Of a DNA stretch of 6,375 nt, positions 1-6,200 are shown piece after piece. Under the pieces are notes generated by a model. The model saw nothing but the letters and a program-made list of their open reading frames with translations. It was not told the origin of the DNA and ran no database searches. The stretch comes from Ignavibacteriaceae bacterium (GTDB taxonomy: Bacteria; Bacteroidota; Ignavibacteria; Ignavibacteriales; Ignavibacteriaceae): contig JAPHUI010000105.1 of NCBI GenBank assembly GCA_026193755.1, forward strand, positions 1 through 6,375. Reading direction: 5' to 3'. Position numbers and translations under genes: made by a program. Position 1 is the first letter of the stretch. Each line of letters opens with the position of its first letter.

Positions 1-182
1 TCGACCGTATTATCTTTTTTCGAAGTGATTTCCATAGAAACAACTGAATGGCAATTGGAGCATTTGTTATCAATAAAAATTTGTTTTCCATCTAATTTCT
101 GATCTTGTGAAAAAGAGAATGCAAATGCAAAGAGTGCAACTATTGCAGATATAAATAGCATAAATAGAAGGGCGTTTTTCAT
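1..182 (-). CDS. Secreted monohaem c-type cytochrome, N-terminal part (runs off left edge)
   Basis: The reading frame is open from an ATG at 182 to the window edge, giving 60 codons; the C-terminus lies outside. Residues 1-25 look like a Sec signal peptide: a Lys at position 2, then a long hydrophobic stretch rich in Leu, Phe, Ala and Ile, with likely cleavage near Ser23-Gln26. The mature part then has DGKQIF (residues 31-36) and the haem-binding motif CSNCH at 41-45, where Cys41 and Cys44 would attach haem covalently and His45 would be the proximal ligand. The haem site near the mature N-terminus is typical of small class I cytochromes c, which carry electrons in the periplasm; the Met ligand would be downstream. 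A weak AAGG lies about 8 nt before the ATG. The gene follows the NtrC-type regulator on the same strand after a 282-bp gap, so it probably has its own promoter. The haem motif is clear; the electron partners are unknown. Confidence 0.85.
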   Translation of the reverse strand, partial: MKNALLFMLFISAIVALFAFAFSFSQDQKLDGKQIFIDNKCSNCHSVVSMEITSKKDNTV

Positions 183-464
183 TTTATAACCTTGAACTAA
201 ATTATTAAATGATACTTGATTTGAAATTAGTTGCTAATTGGTAACAAAGACAATACCACTGAATTATAGAAAAAAAGACTTATAAATAGTTAAATTCAAA
301 TAAAATCTTCTCGCTTATGAGAACTTTAAAACCTTGAAATTCGCAGATTTTAGAAAAAAATGAATGATTTTTTTAAGATTTAATATTGCGTAATAAAATT
401 TTATTTGACAGACAAATGTAAAGATATTCGGTTTAAGATTTTGTCTTAAAGAACTTATTTATAG
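183..464 (-). promoter_or_regulatory. AT-rich gap between response regulator and cytochrome gene; probable cytochrome promoter region
   Basis: No gene is visible in these 282 bp. It must hold the 3' end of the kinase/regulator transcript and probably the promoter of the cytochrome gene. On the minus strand I see TATAAT at 268-263 without a good -35 partner; TACATTTG at 420-413, which fits the Bacteroidetes -7 element but lacks a matching -33; and a degenerate sigma-54-like site at 258-243. There are also a 14-bp palindrome (392-405, AATAAAATTTTATT), an inverted repeat at 432-450, a nested inverted repeat at 301-352, and a 14-bp near-repeat shared by 183-196 and 325-338. No single promoter stands out. 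Confidence 0.35.
432..450. repeat. Perfect 7-bp inverted repeat just after the regulator stop codon
   Basis: TTTAAGA (432-438) and TCTTAAA (444-450) flank the 5-nt spacer TTTTG, 15 bp past the response regulator stop on the minus strand. The position fits a transcript-end hairpin, but the stem is almost all A/T and no T-run follows directly on the minus strand. I call it an inverted repeat, not a terminator. Confidence 0.35.
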
Positions 465-1820
465 TCAAATTTGAATGTTTAATTCTTTCATTTTTCTGTA
501 CAGTGTTGATAAACCAACCTGGAGAGTTTCGGCTGTTTTCTCTTTGTTGAATTCATTTGATTCAAGGGCGCGTGTGATAATTTCCTTCTCGAATCTTCTA
601 ACCGATTCGTCAAGTGAACCTGAAGGAGAAAAATCCGTAGGTCCCGTTTCCGATTGAAACTGCATTGGAAGATGTTTTACATTGATGAAATCTTCGTTAC
701 AAAAAATAACAGCTCTTTCCATTACATTTTCAAGTTCTCTGATTTCACCCTTCCATTCATGATTCATCAAAGCCCTCATAGCATCATTTGATATTCCTAA
801 AATGTTTTTGTTCATTTGCTTCCTGTACTTATCAAGGAAGAAATCTACAAGCAATGGGATGTCGCTCTCACGTTCCTTTAAAGAAGGGAGATGAATTTCT
901 ATTACATTAAGTCTGTAATACAGATCATCTCTAAATTTTCCCTGAGCTACCTGCTCCTGAAGATTTCTGTTGGTGGAAGCGATGAATCTTACATTTACCG
1001 GGAGCGATACAGTTGTACCTACGGGAGTATATTCTTTTTCCTGGATGGCTCTTAAAAGTTTAACCTGTAATTGGGGCGGCATTTCACTTATTTCATCCAG
1101 AAAAAGGGTTCCTCCTTCAGCTGCTTTAATGAATCCTTCTTTGTCACTTATAGCACCGGTGAAAGCACCCTTTTTATGTCCAAAGAGTTCGCTCTCGATA
1201 AGGTTTTCAGAAATTGCTCCGCAGTTTAATGCGATGAAAGGTCTGTTGGTTCTTTTTGAATTATAATGTAAAGCTTTTGCTACAAGTTCTTTACCGGTAC
1301 CACTATTACCGGATATTAGAACTGTGCTATCTGTATCGGAAACGGCTTTTATCATCTCAAATATTTGTGTTATTGCAGGACTTTTGCCAATAATATTAGT
1401 GTAATCATATTCTCGCTGCAGCTCTTTACGAAGTATCCTGTTTTCAAGGTGCAATTCACGAACTTCAAATAGCTTTTTTACTTTGATTAATAGCTCATCG
1501 AACTCTACAGGTTTTAGTATGTAATCGCTCGCACCACTGCGTAATGCAGCAATAGCTGTATCAACCGAACCATATGCTGTAATAACAATTGTGTTGGTCT
1601 GGACATTCAATTTCTTAATTTCTTCCAGAAGCTCAATCCCTTTCATCTCCGGCATTTCCAAATCTGTTATCACCAAATCGTAAGATTTATCTTTGAGCAT
1701 TTCAAAAGCAATTTTTCCGTTTGCAGCTTCATCAACATCGTATTTTTCTTTATTTAAAATATATGATAGTGACTCACGGATAATATCCTCATCATCAACT
1801 ACCAGAATTTTTTCAGACAT
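465..1820 (-). CDS. NtrC-family sigma-54-dependent response regulator
   Basis: The 451-residue protein has the full, usual NtrC-family length and three domains. The receiver (about 3-118) has acidic pocket residues Asp9/Asp10, phospho-acceptor Asp53 (in TDLEMP), Thr81 and Lys103. The AAA+ domain (about 142-385) has Walker A GNSGTGKE (171-178), the sigma-54-contacting GAFTGA loop (218-223), Walker B GGTLFLDE (236-243), sensor I STN (282-284), arginine-finger region FRDDLYYRL (296-304) and sensor II Arg361 in KGEIREL. The tail (about 403-447) is a Fis-type helix-turn-helix ending STLYRKMKEL. Such proteins, once phosphorylated, form ATPase rings that remodel sigma-54 RNA polymerase at promoters. 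Sensor II reads WKGEIREL where the usual form is WPGNVREL, a mild divergence. The start lies 13 bp after the kinase stop, behind AAGGAT, so the two are one operon. The regulon is unknown; no sequence feature assigns it to nitrogen control specifically. Confidence 0.96.
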   Translation of the reverse strand: MSEKILVVDDEDIIRESLSYILNKEKYDVDEAANGKIAFEMLKDKSYDLVITDLEMPEMKGIELLEEIKKLNVQTNTIVITAYGSVDTAIAALRSGASDYILKPVEFDELLIKVKKLFEVRELHLENRILRKELQREYDYTNIIGKSPAITQIFEMIKAVSDTDSTVLISGNSGTGKELVAKALHYNSKRTNRPFIALNCGAISENLIESELFGHKKGAFTGAISDKEGFIKAAEGGTLFLDEISEMPPQLQVKLLRAIQEKEYTPVGTTVSLPVNVRFIASTNRNLQEQVAQGKFRDDLYYRLNVIEIHLPSLKERESDIPLLVDFFLDKYRKQMNKNILGISNDAMRALMNHEWKGEIRELENVMERAVIFCNEDFINVKHLPMQFQSETGPTDFSPSGSLDESVRRFEKEIITRALESNEFNKEKTAETLQVGLSTLYRKMKELNIQI

Positions 1821-1826
1821 TTTTTT

Positions 1827-1832
1827 ATCCTT
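1827..1832 (-). promoter_or_regulatory. Ribosome binding site of the response regulator
   Basis: AAGGAT on the minus strand, with its GGA 7 nt before the ATG at 1820. It sits wholly inside the 13-nt kinase-regulator spacer, which supports this start and coupled expression of the pair. Most other genes in the window lack such a site. Confidence 0.6.
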
Positions 1833-1833
1833 T

Positions 1834-3303
1834 TTATATTTCTATCGGAAGCTTAATTGTAAAGGTAGTCCCTTGACCGATTTTACTCTTAACTTCTAGG
1901 TTACCCTGAAAACTTTTAATAATTCCGTAACTTACCCACAAACCCAAACCTGTACCTCTTCCTGAAGATTTGGTTGTAAAAAAAGGTTCAAAAATTTTAT
2001 TAAGATTTTCTTCAGTTATTCCGCTGCCCGAATCAGTGAAAGTAATTATAGATTCATCTTCCGAAAGCGCGGATTCGATAGTTATGCTTTTTTCTCTGTT
2101 ATCTTTTGCCTCATTAAGTGCATCTACTGCATTTAACAAGATATTTACAAAAACCTGCTCAAGTTGATCGGCTACGAGTGGAAGATTAGGTACTTCATCA
2201 CTAAGTTTAACATTATATTGAATGTCCTTTGATTTGGTTCCTACTTTTGTTATTTCAACTGCCTCTTTCAGACACTCATTAATGTTTACTCTCTGCAACT
2301 CAAAGTCAGATGGGCGTGAGAAATCTACAAGGTCGCGAATAATTTTTGATATTCTTGTAACCTGACTTTTAACAAGATCCAGTTTTTCTCTGATGAAAGT
2401 ATCTTCAGTACTACGCCTTGCAACCTGGACTAGTGCGGAAATAGATGCGAGCGGGTTGCCAACTTCGTGTGCTATTCCTGCAGCTAATGTTCCAATGCTT
2501 TCCATTTTCTGAGTGTGGATCAATTGTTTTTCAAGAGTTCGTTTTTCACTTAAATCTCTGTGTATACCAAAATAGCCGGTAACATTTTCTTCTTTATCAA
2601 AAATTGGGGAGATTAAAAGTTGGGTATGAAATGGCTCACCATCTTTTTTTCTGTCTTCAATTTCTCCAAACCATGCCTTACCACTTGAAATTGTCTGCCA
2701 CATTTTATCCCAGAATTTTTTAGGAAGCTTACCGCTGCCGAATATTCTCGGGTTTTTACCAATCAACTCTTCTTTCTTGAACCCGCTTGCTTTTATAAAA
2801 GCCGGATTAACATAAATCATCTTTCCATCTGTATCAGTAATTTGTACCGGATTTATACTGTTCTCAACAATGTTATAAAATCTCTGCAGTTCAACTTCTT
2901 TTGATTTTTCTTCAGCAATATCTTTAACTACTGCAAGAATATATTCAATTTTCTTTTTATCAATCTTGAAGCTATAAAATGAAAAAGTAATTCTAATATC
3001 AATCGCTTCTCTGTTTAAAAGAAATTGACTCTCAATTTCGGTTGTTTTCTTGGAGCTGATACATTTGAAGAAGATGCTATTAACTTTTTCCCGCTGATCT
3101 AAATTGATAATTTCAAGGAAGTTGGATGGATTAAACTTTTCATTAATCTTTATGATCTTTCCGGCTTTCTTGTTCAACTTCAGGATTTCACCATTCACGT
3201 CAAGCAGGAAATACATATCGGGTAAAGCATCGAACAAATCGAATCCAAATAAAAGATTATTAAAATTAGAATCTAAATTATTTGAGCTATCGGTGTCTAC
3301 CAT
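1834..3303 (-). CDS. Soluble PAS-PAS sensor histidine kinase, NtrB-like
   Basis: From the ATG at 3303 the protein has 489 residues. I see no signal peptide or membrane segment, so it should sense a cytoplasmic cue. A first, degenerate PAS domain spans about 22-131 and a second, canonical one about 143-253, ending in the PAC-type GYFGIHRDLSEKR. A short coiled linker leads to the dimerisation domain, with phospho-acceptor His279 in GIAHEVGNPL. The ATPase domain has an N box (Asn387-Asn391 in NILLNAVDAL), G1 DSGSGI (from 424), F box FEPFF (438-442) and G2 GRGTGLGL (from 448). All catalytic boxes are intact. It phosphorylates its partner regulator, encoded 13 bp downstream. The signal is not predictable: I see no certain haem or flavin ligand in the PAS domains. 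A longer frame starts at TTG 3330 (9 more residues), but that TTG overlaps a possible promoter element and neither start has a good ribosome site. Confidence 0.93.
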   Translation of the reverse strand: MVDTDSSNNLDSNFNNLLFGFDLFDALPDMYFLLDVNGEILKLNKKAGKIIKINEKFNPSNFLEIINLDQREKVNSIFFKCISSKKTTEIESQFLLNREAIDIRITFSFYSFKIDKKKIEYILAVVKDIAEEKSKEVELQRFYNIVENSINPVQITDTDGKMIYVNPAFIKASGFKKEELIGKNPRIFGSGKLPKKFWDKMWQTISSGKAWFGEIEDRKKDGEPFHTQLLISPIFDKEENVTGYFGIHRDLSEKRTLEKQLIHTQKMESIGTLAAGIAHEVGNPLASISALVQVARRSTEDTFIREKLDLVKSQVTRISKIIRDLVDFSRPSDFELQRVNINECLKEAVEITKVGTKSKDIQYNVKLSDEVPNLPLVADQLEQVFVNILLNAVDALNEAKDNREKSITIESALSEDESIITFTDSGSGITEENLNKIFEPFFTTKSSGRGTGLGLWVSYGIIKSFQGNLEVKSKIGQGTTFTIKLPIEI

Positions 3304-3327
3304 CTCATTATTTTTTTCTGAAGATCT

Positions 3328-3357
3328 CAAAGTTTCTAATTAATAATTTCGGTCAAA
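3328..3357 (-). promoter_or_regulatory. Possible promoter of the kinase/regulator operon
   Basis: On the minus strand, TTTG (3357-3354) is followed after 18 bp by AAACTTTG (3335-3328), one mismatch from the Bacteroidetes -7 consensus TAnnTTTG. Transcription would begin near 3321, about 18 nt before the ATG at 3303. The spacer is at the short end of the normal range and one base mismatches, so this is tentative. The alternative is read-through from the dehydrogenase gene, whose stop lies 65 bp before the TTG (92 bp before the ATG), with no clear terminator between. Confidence 0.3.
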
Positions 3358-3395
3358 AATTTTCCTTCTGCTTTTAATTTAAAGAGAAAAATTAG

Positions 3396-4442
3396 TTAAA
3401 TGATTCCCTTCGCTTTCATAAGTTCAGCACAAAGAATTGCACCACCAGCAGCGCCTCTGACTGTATTGTGAGACATTATCACAAACCTGTAATCGAAGAT
3501 AGAATCATTACGTAATCTTCCCACAGAAACGGCCATTCCTTTATCATTATTTCTATGATGTTTTGGTTGAGGAAAAGATTCTTCATTACTAAAGTGAATT
3601 GGTTTTAATGGTGCTGATGGAAGTTTAAGCTTTTGTGGTTCAGACGAATATTCTTGCCATGCTTTTTTAATCTTTTCAACGGATGTTTTCTTCTTTAGCT
3701 TTACCTGTACACATTCAGTATGTCCGTCTGTGACATTTACTCTGTTGCACTGAGCACTTATTTTAAAATTTATGAAACTTACTTTTTTCTTATTTAGTTT
3801 GCCTAAAATTTTTAATGGTTCAATCTCCACTTTAGGTTCTTCGCCCTTGATGAGAGGAATAACATTGTCTTCAATATCTAAATTAACTACACTTGGATGC
3901 CCCGCGCCTGAAACCGCCTGCATAGTGACTACGTTTACAGCTTCCAAACCAAAATTATCGAGCAATGGTTTCAAAGCCAGAACAAGCCCGATAACTGAAC
4001 AATTTGGATTAGTAACTATACATCCTCCCCCATATTTCTGTTTCTTTATTAAATCAAGATGATCAGGGTTTACTTCAGGTATTAGCAGCGGTACATCTTC
4101 ATCCATCCTGTGGTTTTTAGAGTTCGAAATTACTTTATATCCAGCTTTGGCAAACTCGGTTTCAATTTTTCCTGCAACACTTGAATCTAAACCAGAGAAA
4201 ACAACTTTTGATTCTAATACCCGCTCACATTTTTGGACTATTATCTCTCCAACTCTATCATCCAGTGGAGATGAGAGGAACCAATCAACGGCGTCTATAT
4301 ATTTTTTGCCAGCAGATTTATCCGAAGCACAAAGCTCTTTAATTTCAAACCAAGGGTGATTGGTTAAAAGTTCAACAAACTTCTGACCCACACTTCCTGT
4401 TGCACCAAGAATTGCCACCGGGATTTTCATTTTATTAGTCAT
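3396..4442 (-). CDS. asd: Aspartate-semialdehyde dehydrogenase, archaeal/fungal-like type
   Basis: The enzyme reduces L-aspartyl-4-phosphate to aspartate semialdehyde with NADPH in the cytoplasm, the branch point toward lysine/diaminopimelate, threonine and methionine. At 348 residues it has the family's usual length. The N-terminal Rossmann fold opens with GATGSVG (13-19). SGLDSSVAG (83-91) lines the cofactor site. The catalytic Cys148 lies in TNPNCSVIG and the probable acid/base His241 in DGHTE. The C-terminal VRGAAGGAI (328-336) is characteristic of this family. The overall pattern, including SNSKNHRMD (106-114) and the C-terminal block, resembles archaeal and yeast enzymes more than E. 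coli Asd. A second ATG at 4430 (Met5) is an alternative start; neither has a clear Shine-Dalgarno. It lies 73 bp after the glycosyltransferase gene, with a promoter candidate between. The enzyme name is confident; the subfamily is from motif memory. Confidence 0.95.
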   Translation of the reverse strand: MTNKMKIPVAILGATGSVGQKFVELLTNHPWFEIKELCASDKSAGKKYIDAVDWFLSSPLDDRVGEIIVQKCERVLESKVVFSGLDSSVAGKIETEFAKAGYKVISNSKNHRMDEDVPLLIPEVNPDHLDLIKKQKYGGGCIVTNPNCSVIGLVLALKPLLDNFGLEAVNVVTMQAVSGAGHPSVVNLDIEDNVIPLIKGEEPKVEIEPLKILGKLNKKKVSFINFKISAQCNRVNVTDGHTECVQVKLKKKTSVEKIKKAWQEYSSEPQKLKLPSAPLKPIHFSNEESFPQPKHHRNNDKGMAVSVGRLRNDSIFDYRFVIMSHNTVRGAAGGAILCAELMKAKGII

Positions 4443-4471
4443 TTTTGTTGAGAAGGTTGAAAAATATTAAT

Positions 4472-4479
4472 CAAATATA
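4472..4479 (-). promoter_or_regulatory. Candidate -7 promoter element for asd
   Basis: TATATTTG on the minus strand matches the Bacteroidetes -7 consensus TAnnTTTG exactly and lies 29 bp before the asd ATG. The -33 partner is poor: only TTTC at 4505-4502, 22 bp upstream. A small palindrome, CATA-6 nt-TATG (4489-4502), lies between them and could be chance or an operator half-site pair. Confidence 0.35.
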
Positions 4480-4515
4480 CTTAATTGTCATATTAACGTA
4501 TGAAATTATAAAACT

Positions 4516-5142
4516 TTATAGCAACAGCTTATTTGTTATGCTATCAGGGGTCTCACGATGATAAATGTAAGTAGGATAAATTACTTTTTTGACTTTGAAA
4601 ATTTTTTGTGCTCTTTCGAGAAATTCCGCATCTTCGCCGTATGTAATATCATTAAATCCACCGAGGGTTTGGAATACTTTTCTTTTACCGAAAAATGTGC
4701 CTCCAATTACACAATTGTACAAGGTTATCATTTTATTGGGGTCATTTCTATCCGCGACGAATGAATCACCAATAATTGTTACACCACCGTGTAATAAGTC
4801 AATTTCAGGGTGGCTGATCATATAATTATACCTGGTTTCGAGATGAGAAGGAAGAAATTCATCATCACTGTCTAAAAAGGTTATGTATTTTCCCTGGGAT
4901 AATTTTATTCCGGTGTTTTTACTTTCGGAAGAATTTTTGTGATTCTGAGTTACAACTTTGATGTTTTCATAATTGTTCTGAAACCCGGTAAGAATTTTAA
5001 GAGATTCATCAGTACTTCCATCATTAATAGCAATTAATTCCCAGGGTGTAAATGTTTGCTTTAATAATGATTTTACTGCTCTACTTATATATGATTCCCT
5101 GTTGTAAACAGCTGTAACAACAGAAATTTCTGGTTTATTCAT
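4516..5142 (-). CDS. Family 2 glycosyltransferase (GT-A fold), short single-domain
   Basis: From the ATG at 5142 the product is 208 residues, about one catalytic GT-A domain. It begins directly with the first strand of the fold, ISVVTAVYNRES (6-17). Nucleotide-binding Asp41 follows in NDGSTD, then KNTG (75-78), the metal-binding DSDD (91-94), GGTFFGKR (147-154) and the likely catalytic-base region GEDAEFLERA (169-178). Such enzymes transfer a sugar from a nucleotide-sugar, usually for lipopolysaccharide, capsule or glycan building; donor and acceptor cannot be read from this sequence. I see no membrane segment. It stands alone, with no other polysaccharide genes in the window. A longer frame runs from TTG 5202, but those 20 extra residues do not fit the family, and that TTG coincides with a promoter-like -33 element. 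The C-terminus ends soon after the catalytic core, at the short end for the family. Confidence 0.88.
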   Translation of the reverse strand: MNKPEISVVTAVYNRESYISRAVKSLLKQTFTPWELIAINDGSTDESLKILTGFQNNYENIKVVTQNHKNSSESKNTGIKLSQGKYITFLDSDDEFLPSHLETRYNYMISHPEIDLLHGGVTIIGDSFVADRNDPNKMITLYNCVIGGTFFGKRKVFQTLGGFNDITYGEDAEFLERAQKIFKVKKVIYPTYIYHRETPDSITNKLLL

Positions 5143-5172
5143 TGAATTAAAAGTGTGCAAAAAATAATTATT

Positions 5173-5202
5173 CAACAATAATTTATAGAAATTACGAACC
5201 AA
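5173..5202 (-). promoter_or_regulatory. Candidate promoter of the glycosyltransferase gene
   Basis: On the minus strand TTG (5202-5200) is followed, after exactly 19 bp, by TATTGTTG (5180-5173), one mismatch from TAnnTTTG. Initiation near 5166 would leave a leader of about 24 nt before the ATG at 5142. The spacing matches the Bacteroidetes-type promoter well, and the site supports the shorter protein start. It lies in the 109-bp divergent gap shared with the amidase gene; I see no equally good plus-strand promoter there. Confidence 0.4.
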
Positions 5203-5251
5203 CTTCTATTACATTTTTTTTGTAGATTTCTCTTAAGAATATACCATCAAT

Positions 5252-6010
5252 ATGAAAATTGCACTAGTTCAATATAATCCGAAATGGGAAGACAAAGAAT
5301 CGAATAAGAAAAAGATTCTTCAATTAGTGAACGAAATAAAAGAGGTAGAATTAATCGTTTTTCCTGAAATGAGTCTTACAGGATTTACGATGAAGTCAAA
5401 GGAAATGGCTGAGGGAATTCAGGGAGATTCTTTCAGATATTTTTCTGCACTCGCAAAAGAAAAATCCTCGCACGTGATGGCAGGAATTATCGAACTACGA
5501 AATACCAGAACTTACAATACTCTTATTCACATTAAACCAGATGGAAAGCTGGTAAAATTATATAGAAAGATTCATCCATTTTCTTATTCAACTGAGAACG
5601 AGCATTATACCGCAGGGGTACGACCTGCAATTACAAAGATAAAAAAGTGGAAAATAGGTTTGACGATTTGTTACGACCTACGATTCCCTGAGTTGTATAG
5701 AAAATATGGCAAGAAAAGGACTCATCTGATTGTCAACATTGCGAACTGGCCTGATACACGGATAGAGCATTGGCGAACATTATTAAAAGCGCGAGCCATT
5801 GAAAACCAATGCTACGTCGCCGGTGTAAACAGAGTAGGGGATGATCCTAAATTGCATTATACCGGTTTAAGCAGTTTGTTCGATCCGATGGGAAAAGAAA
5901 TAATTTCTGTTGAAAATGAAGAAAAGGTAGTTCAAGCTGATCTGGATAAAAATTATGTGAATGAAGTAAGAGAAAAATTTCCTTTCCTTGATGATATTAA
6001 ATTGATTTAA
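5252..6010 (+). CDS. Nitrilase-superfamily carbon-nitrogen hydrolase, omega-amidase-like
   Basis: The 252-residue cytoplasmic protein is one complete nitrilase domain of usual length. The catalytic triad is visible: Glu39 in VFPEMSLTGF, Lys106 in YRKIHPF, and nucleophile Cys140 in LTICYDLRFPELYR. Glu115, in STENEHYTAG, fits the additional conserved glutamate of the superfamily. The C-terminal part has NIANWPDTR (162-170), HWRTLLKARAIENQ (173-186) and GLSSLFDPMG (205-214). This pattern resembles the YafV/Nit2 omega-amidases, which hydrolyse alpha-ketoglutaramate and alpha-ketosuccinamate to oxo-acid and ammonia, more than aliphatic nitrilases or N-carbamoyl hydrolases. The substrate remains an inference. 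The start is the first ATG in frame; no Shine-Dalgarno precedes it. It is divergent from the glycosyltransferase gene and is closed by its own terminator 21 bp past the stop, so it is probably monocistronic. Confidence 0.92.
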   Translation: MKIALVQYNPKWEDKESNKKKILQLVNEIKEVELIVFPEMSLTGFTMKSKEMAEGIQGDSFRYFSALAKEKSSHVMAGIIELRNTRTYNTLIHIKPDGKLVKLYRKIHPFSYSTENEHYTAGVRPAITKIKKWKIGLTICYDLRFPELYRKYGKKRTHLIVNIANWPDTRIEHWRTLLKARAIENQCYVAGVNRVGDDPKLHYTGLSSLFDPMGKEIISVENEEKVVQADLDKNYVNEVREKFPFLDDIKLI

Positions 6011-6031
6011 GTAACTATTTTAATAAATAAA

Positions 6032-6059
6032 AAAGGAGACCAAAGTCTCCTTTAATTTT
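6032..6059 (+). terminator. Intrinsic terminator after the amidase gene (possibly bidirectional)
   Basis: AAAGGAGAC (6032-6040) and GTCTCCTTT (6045-6053) form a perfect 9-bp stem with a CAAA loop, followed by AATTTT. It begins 21 bp after the amidase stop. An A-rich run precedes the stem, so on the minus strand the hairpin would be followed by T6 and could also stop transcription in that direction. Confidence 0.85.
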
Positions 6060-6060
6060 A

Positions 6061-6086
6061 ACGGCGTTGCAAATAACTTGCGCCGT
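6061..6086 (+). repeat. GC-rich hairpin directly after the terminator
   Basis: ACGGC (6061-6065) pairs with GCCGT (6082-6086) and GCAA (6069-6072) with TTGC (6078-6081), leaving a 3-nt bulge GTT and a 5-nt loop ATAAC. No T-run follows on the plus strand, so it is not a second terminator. It could be the foot of the preceding transcript or the first element of the leader of the next gene. Confidence 0.45.
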
Positions 6087-6149
6087 AATAAAAAGAGATT
6101 TAGAAATGTTAAACAACTTAATTAAATAACTAAACAAAAAGCCGAATCG

Positions 6150-6192
6150 ATAACAGGCGTCAATGTTGATTTGCTTGTTATACGGGAAACCG
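6150..6192 (+). promoter_or_regulatory. Structured leader before the hypothetical gene: two adjacent hairpins
   Basis: ATAACAGGC (6150-6158) pairs with GCTTGTTAT (6173-6181), 9 bp with one G-U, and TCA/TGA inside the loop can add 3 bp. Directly after it, CGG (6183-6185) and CCG (6190-6192) close a GAAA tetraloop of the stable GNRA type. GCCG (6141-6144) could instead pair with CGGC (6191-6194) and enclose the first hairpin, so two exclusive folds are possible. The structure ends 3 nt before the Shine-Dalgarno. I recognise no known riboswitch class. Confidence 0.3.
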
Positions 6193-6194
6193 GC

Positions 6195-6200
6195 GGGAGA
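6195..6200 (+). promoter_or_regulatory. Strong ribosome binding site of the hypothetical gene
   Basis: GGGAGA, whose GGAG core (6196-6199) ends 8 nt before the ATG at 6208. This is the best Shine-Dalgarno match in the window and decides the start over an in-frame ATG 45 bp upstream at 6163. Confidence 0.6.

Noticed and set aside
354..374. A7-N7-T7 inverted repeat as a terminator of the regulator operon
   Set aside because: A pure A/T stem of 7 bp is too weak to be called an intrinsic terminator, although position and T-run would suit either strand.
475..4825. Plus-strand frames of 60-98 codons (such as 970-1266, 1693-1899, 3772-4062, 4589-4825)
   Set aside because: All lie antisense to well-recognised genes with intact motifs; their translations are low-complexity and lack starts with ribosome sites.
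6106..6129. Leader peptide MLNNLIK
   Set aside because: A 7-codon frame with only a weak AAGAG-like upstream sequence; it has no run of a regulatory amino acid and no attenuator hairpin coupled to it. Most likely chance.
6061..6186. Integron attC recombination site
   Set aside because: TAACAGGC...GTTATAC superficially resembles attC ends, but the 32-nt hairpin is far too short, GTTATAC does not fit GTTRRRY, and no integrase or further cassette site is visible.
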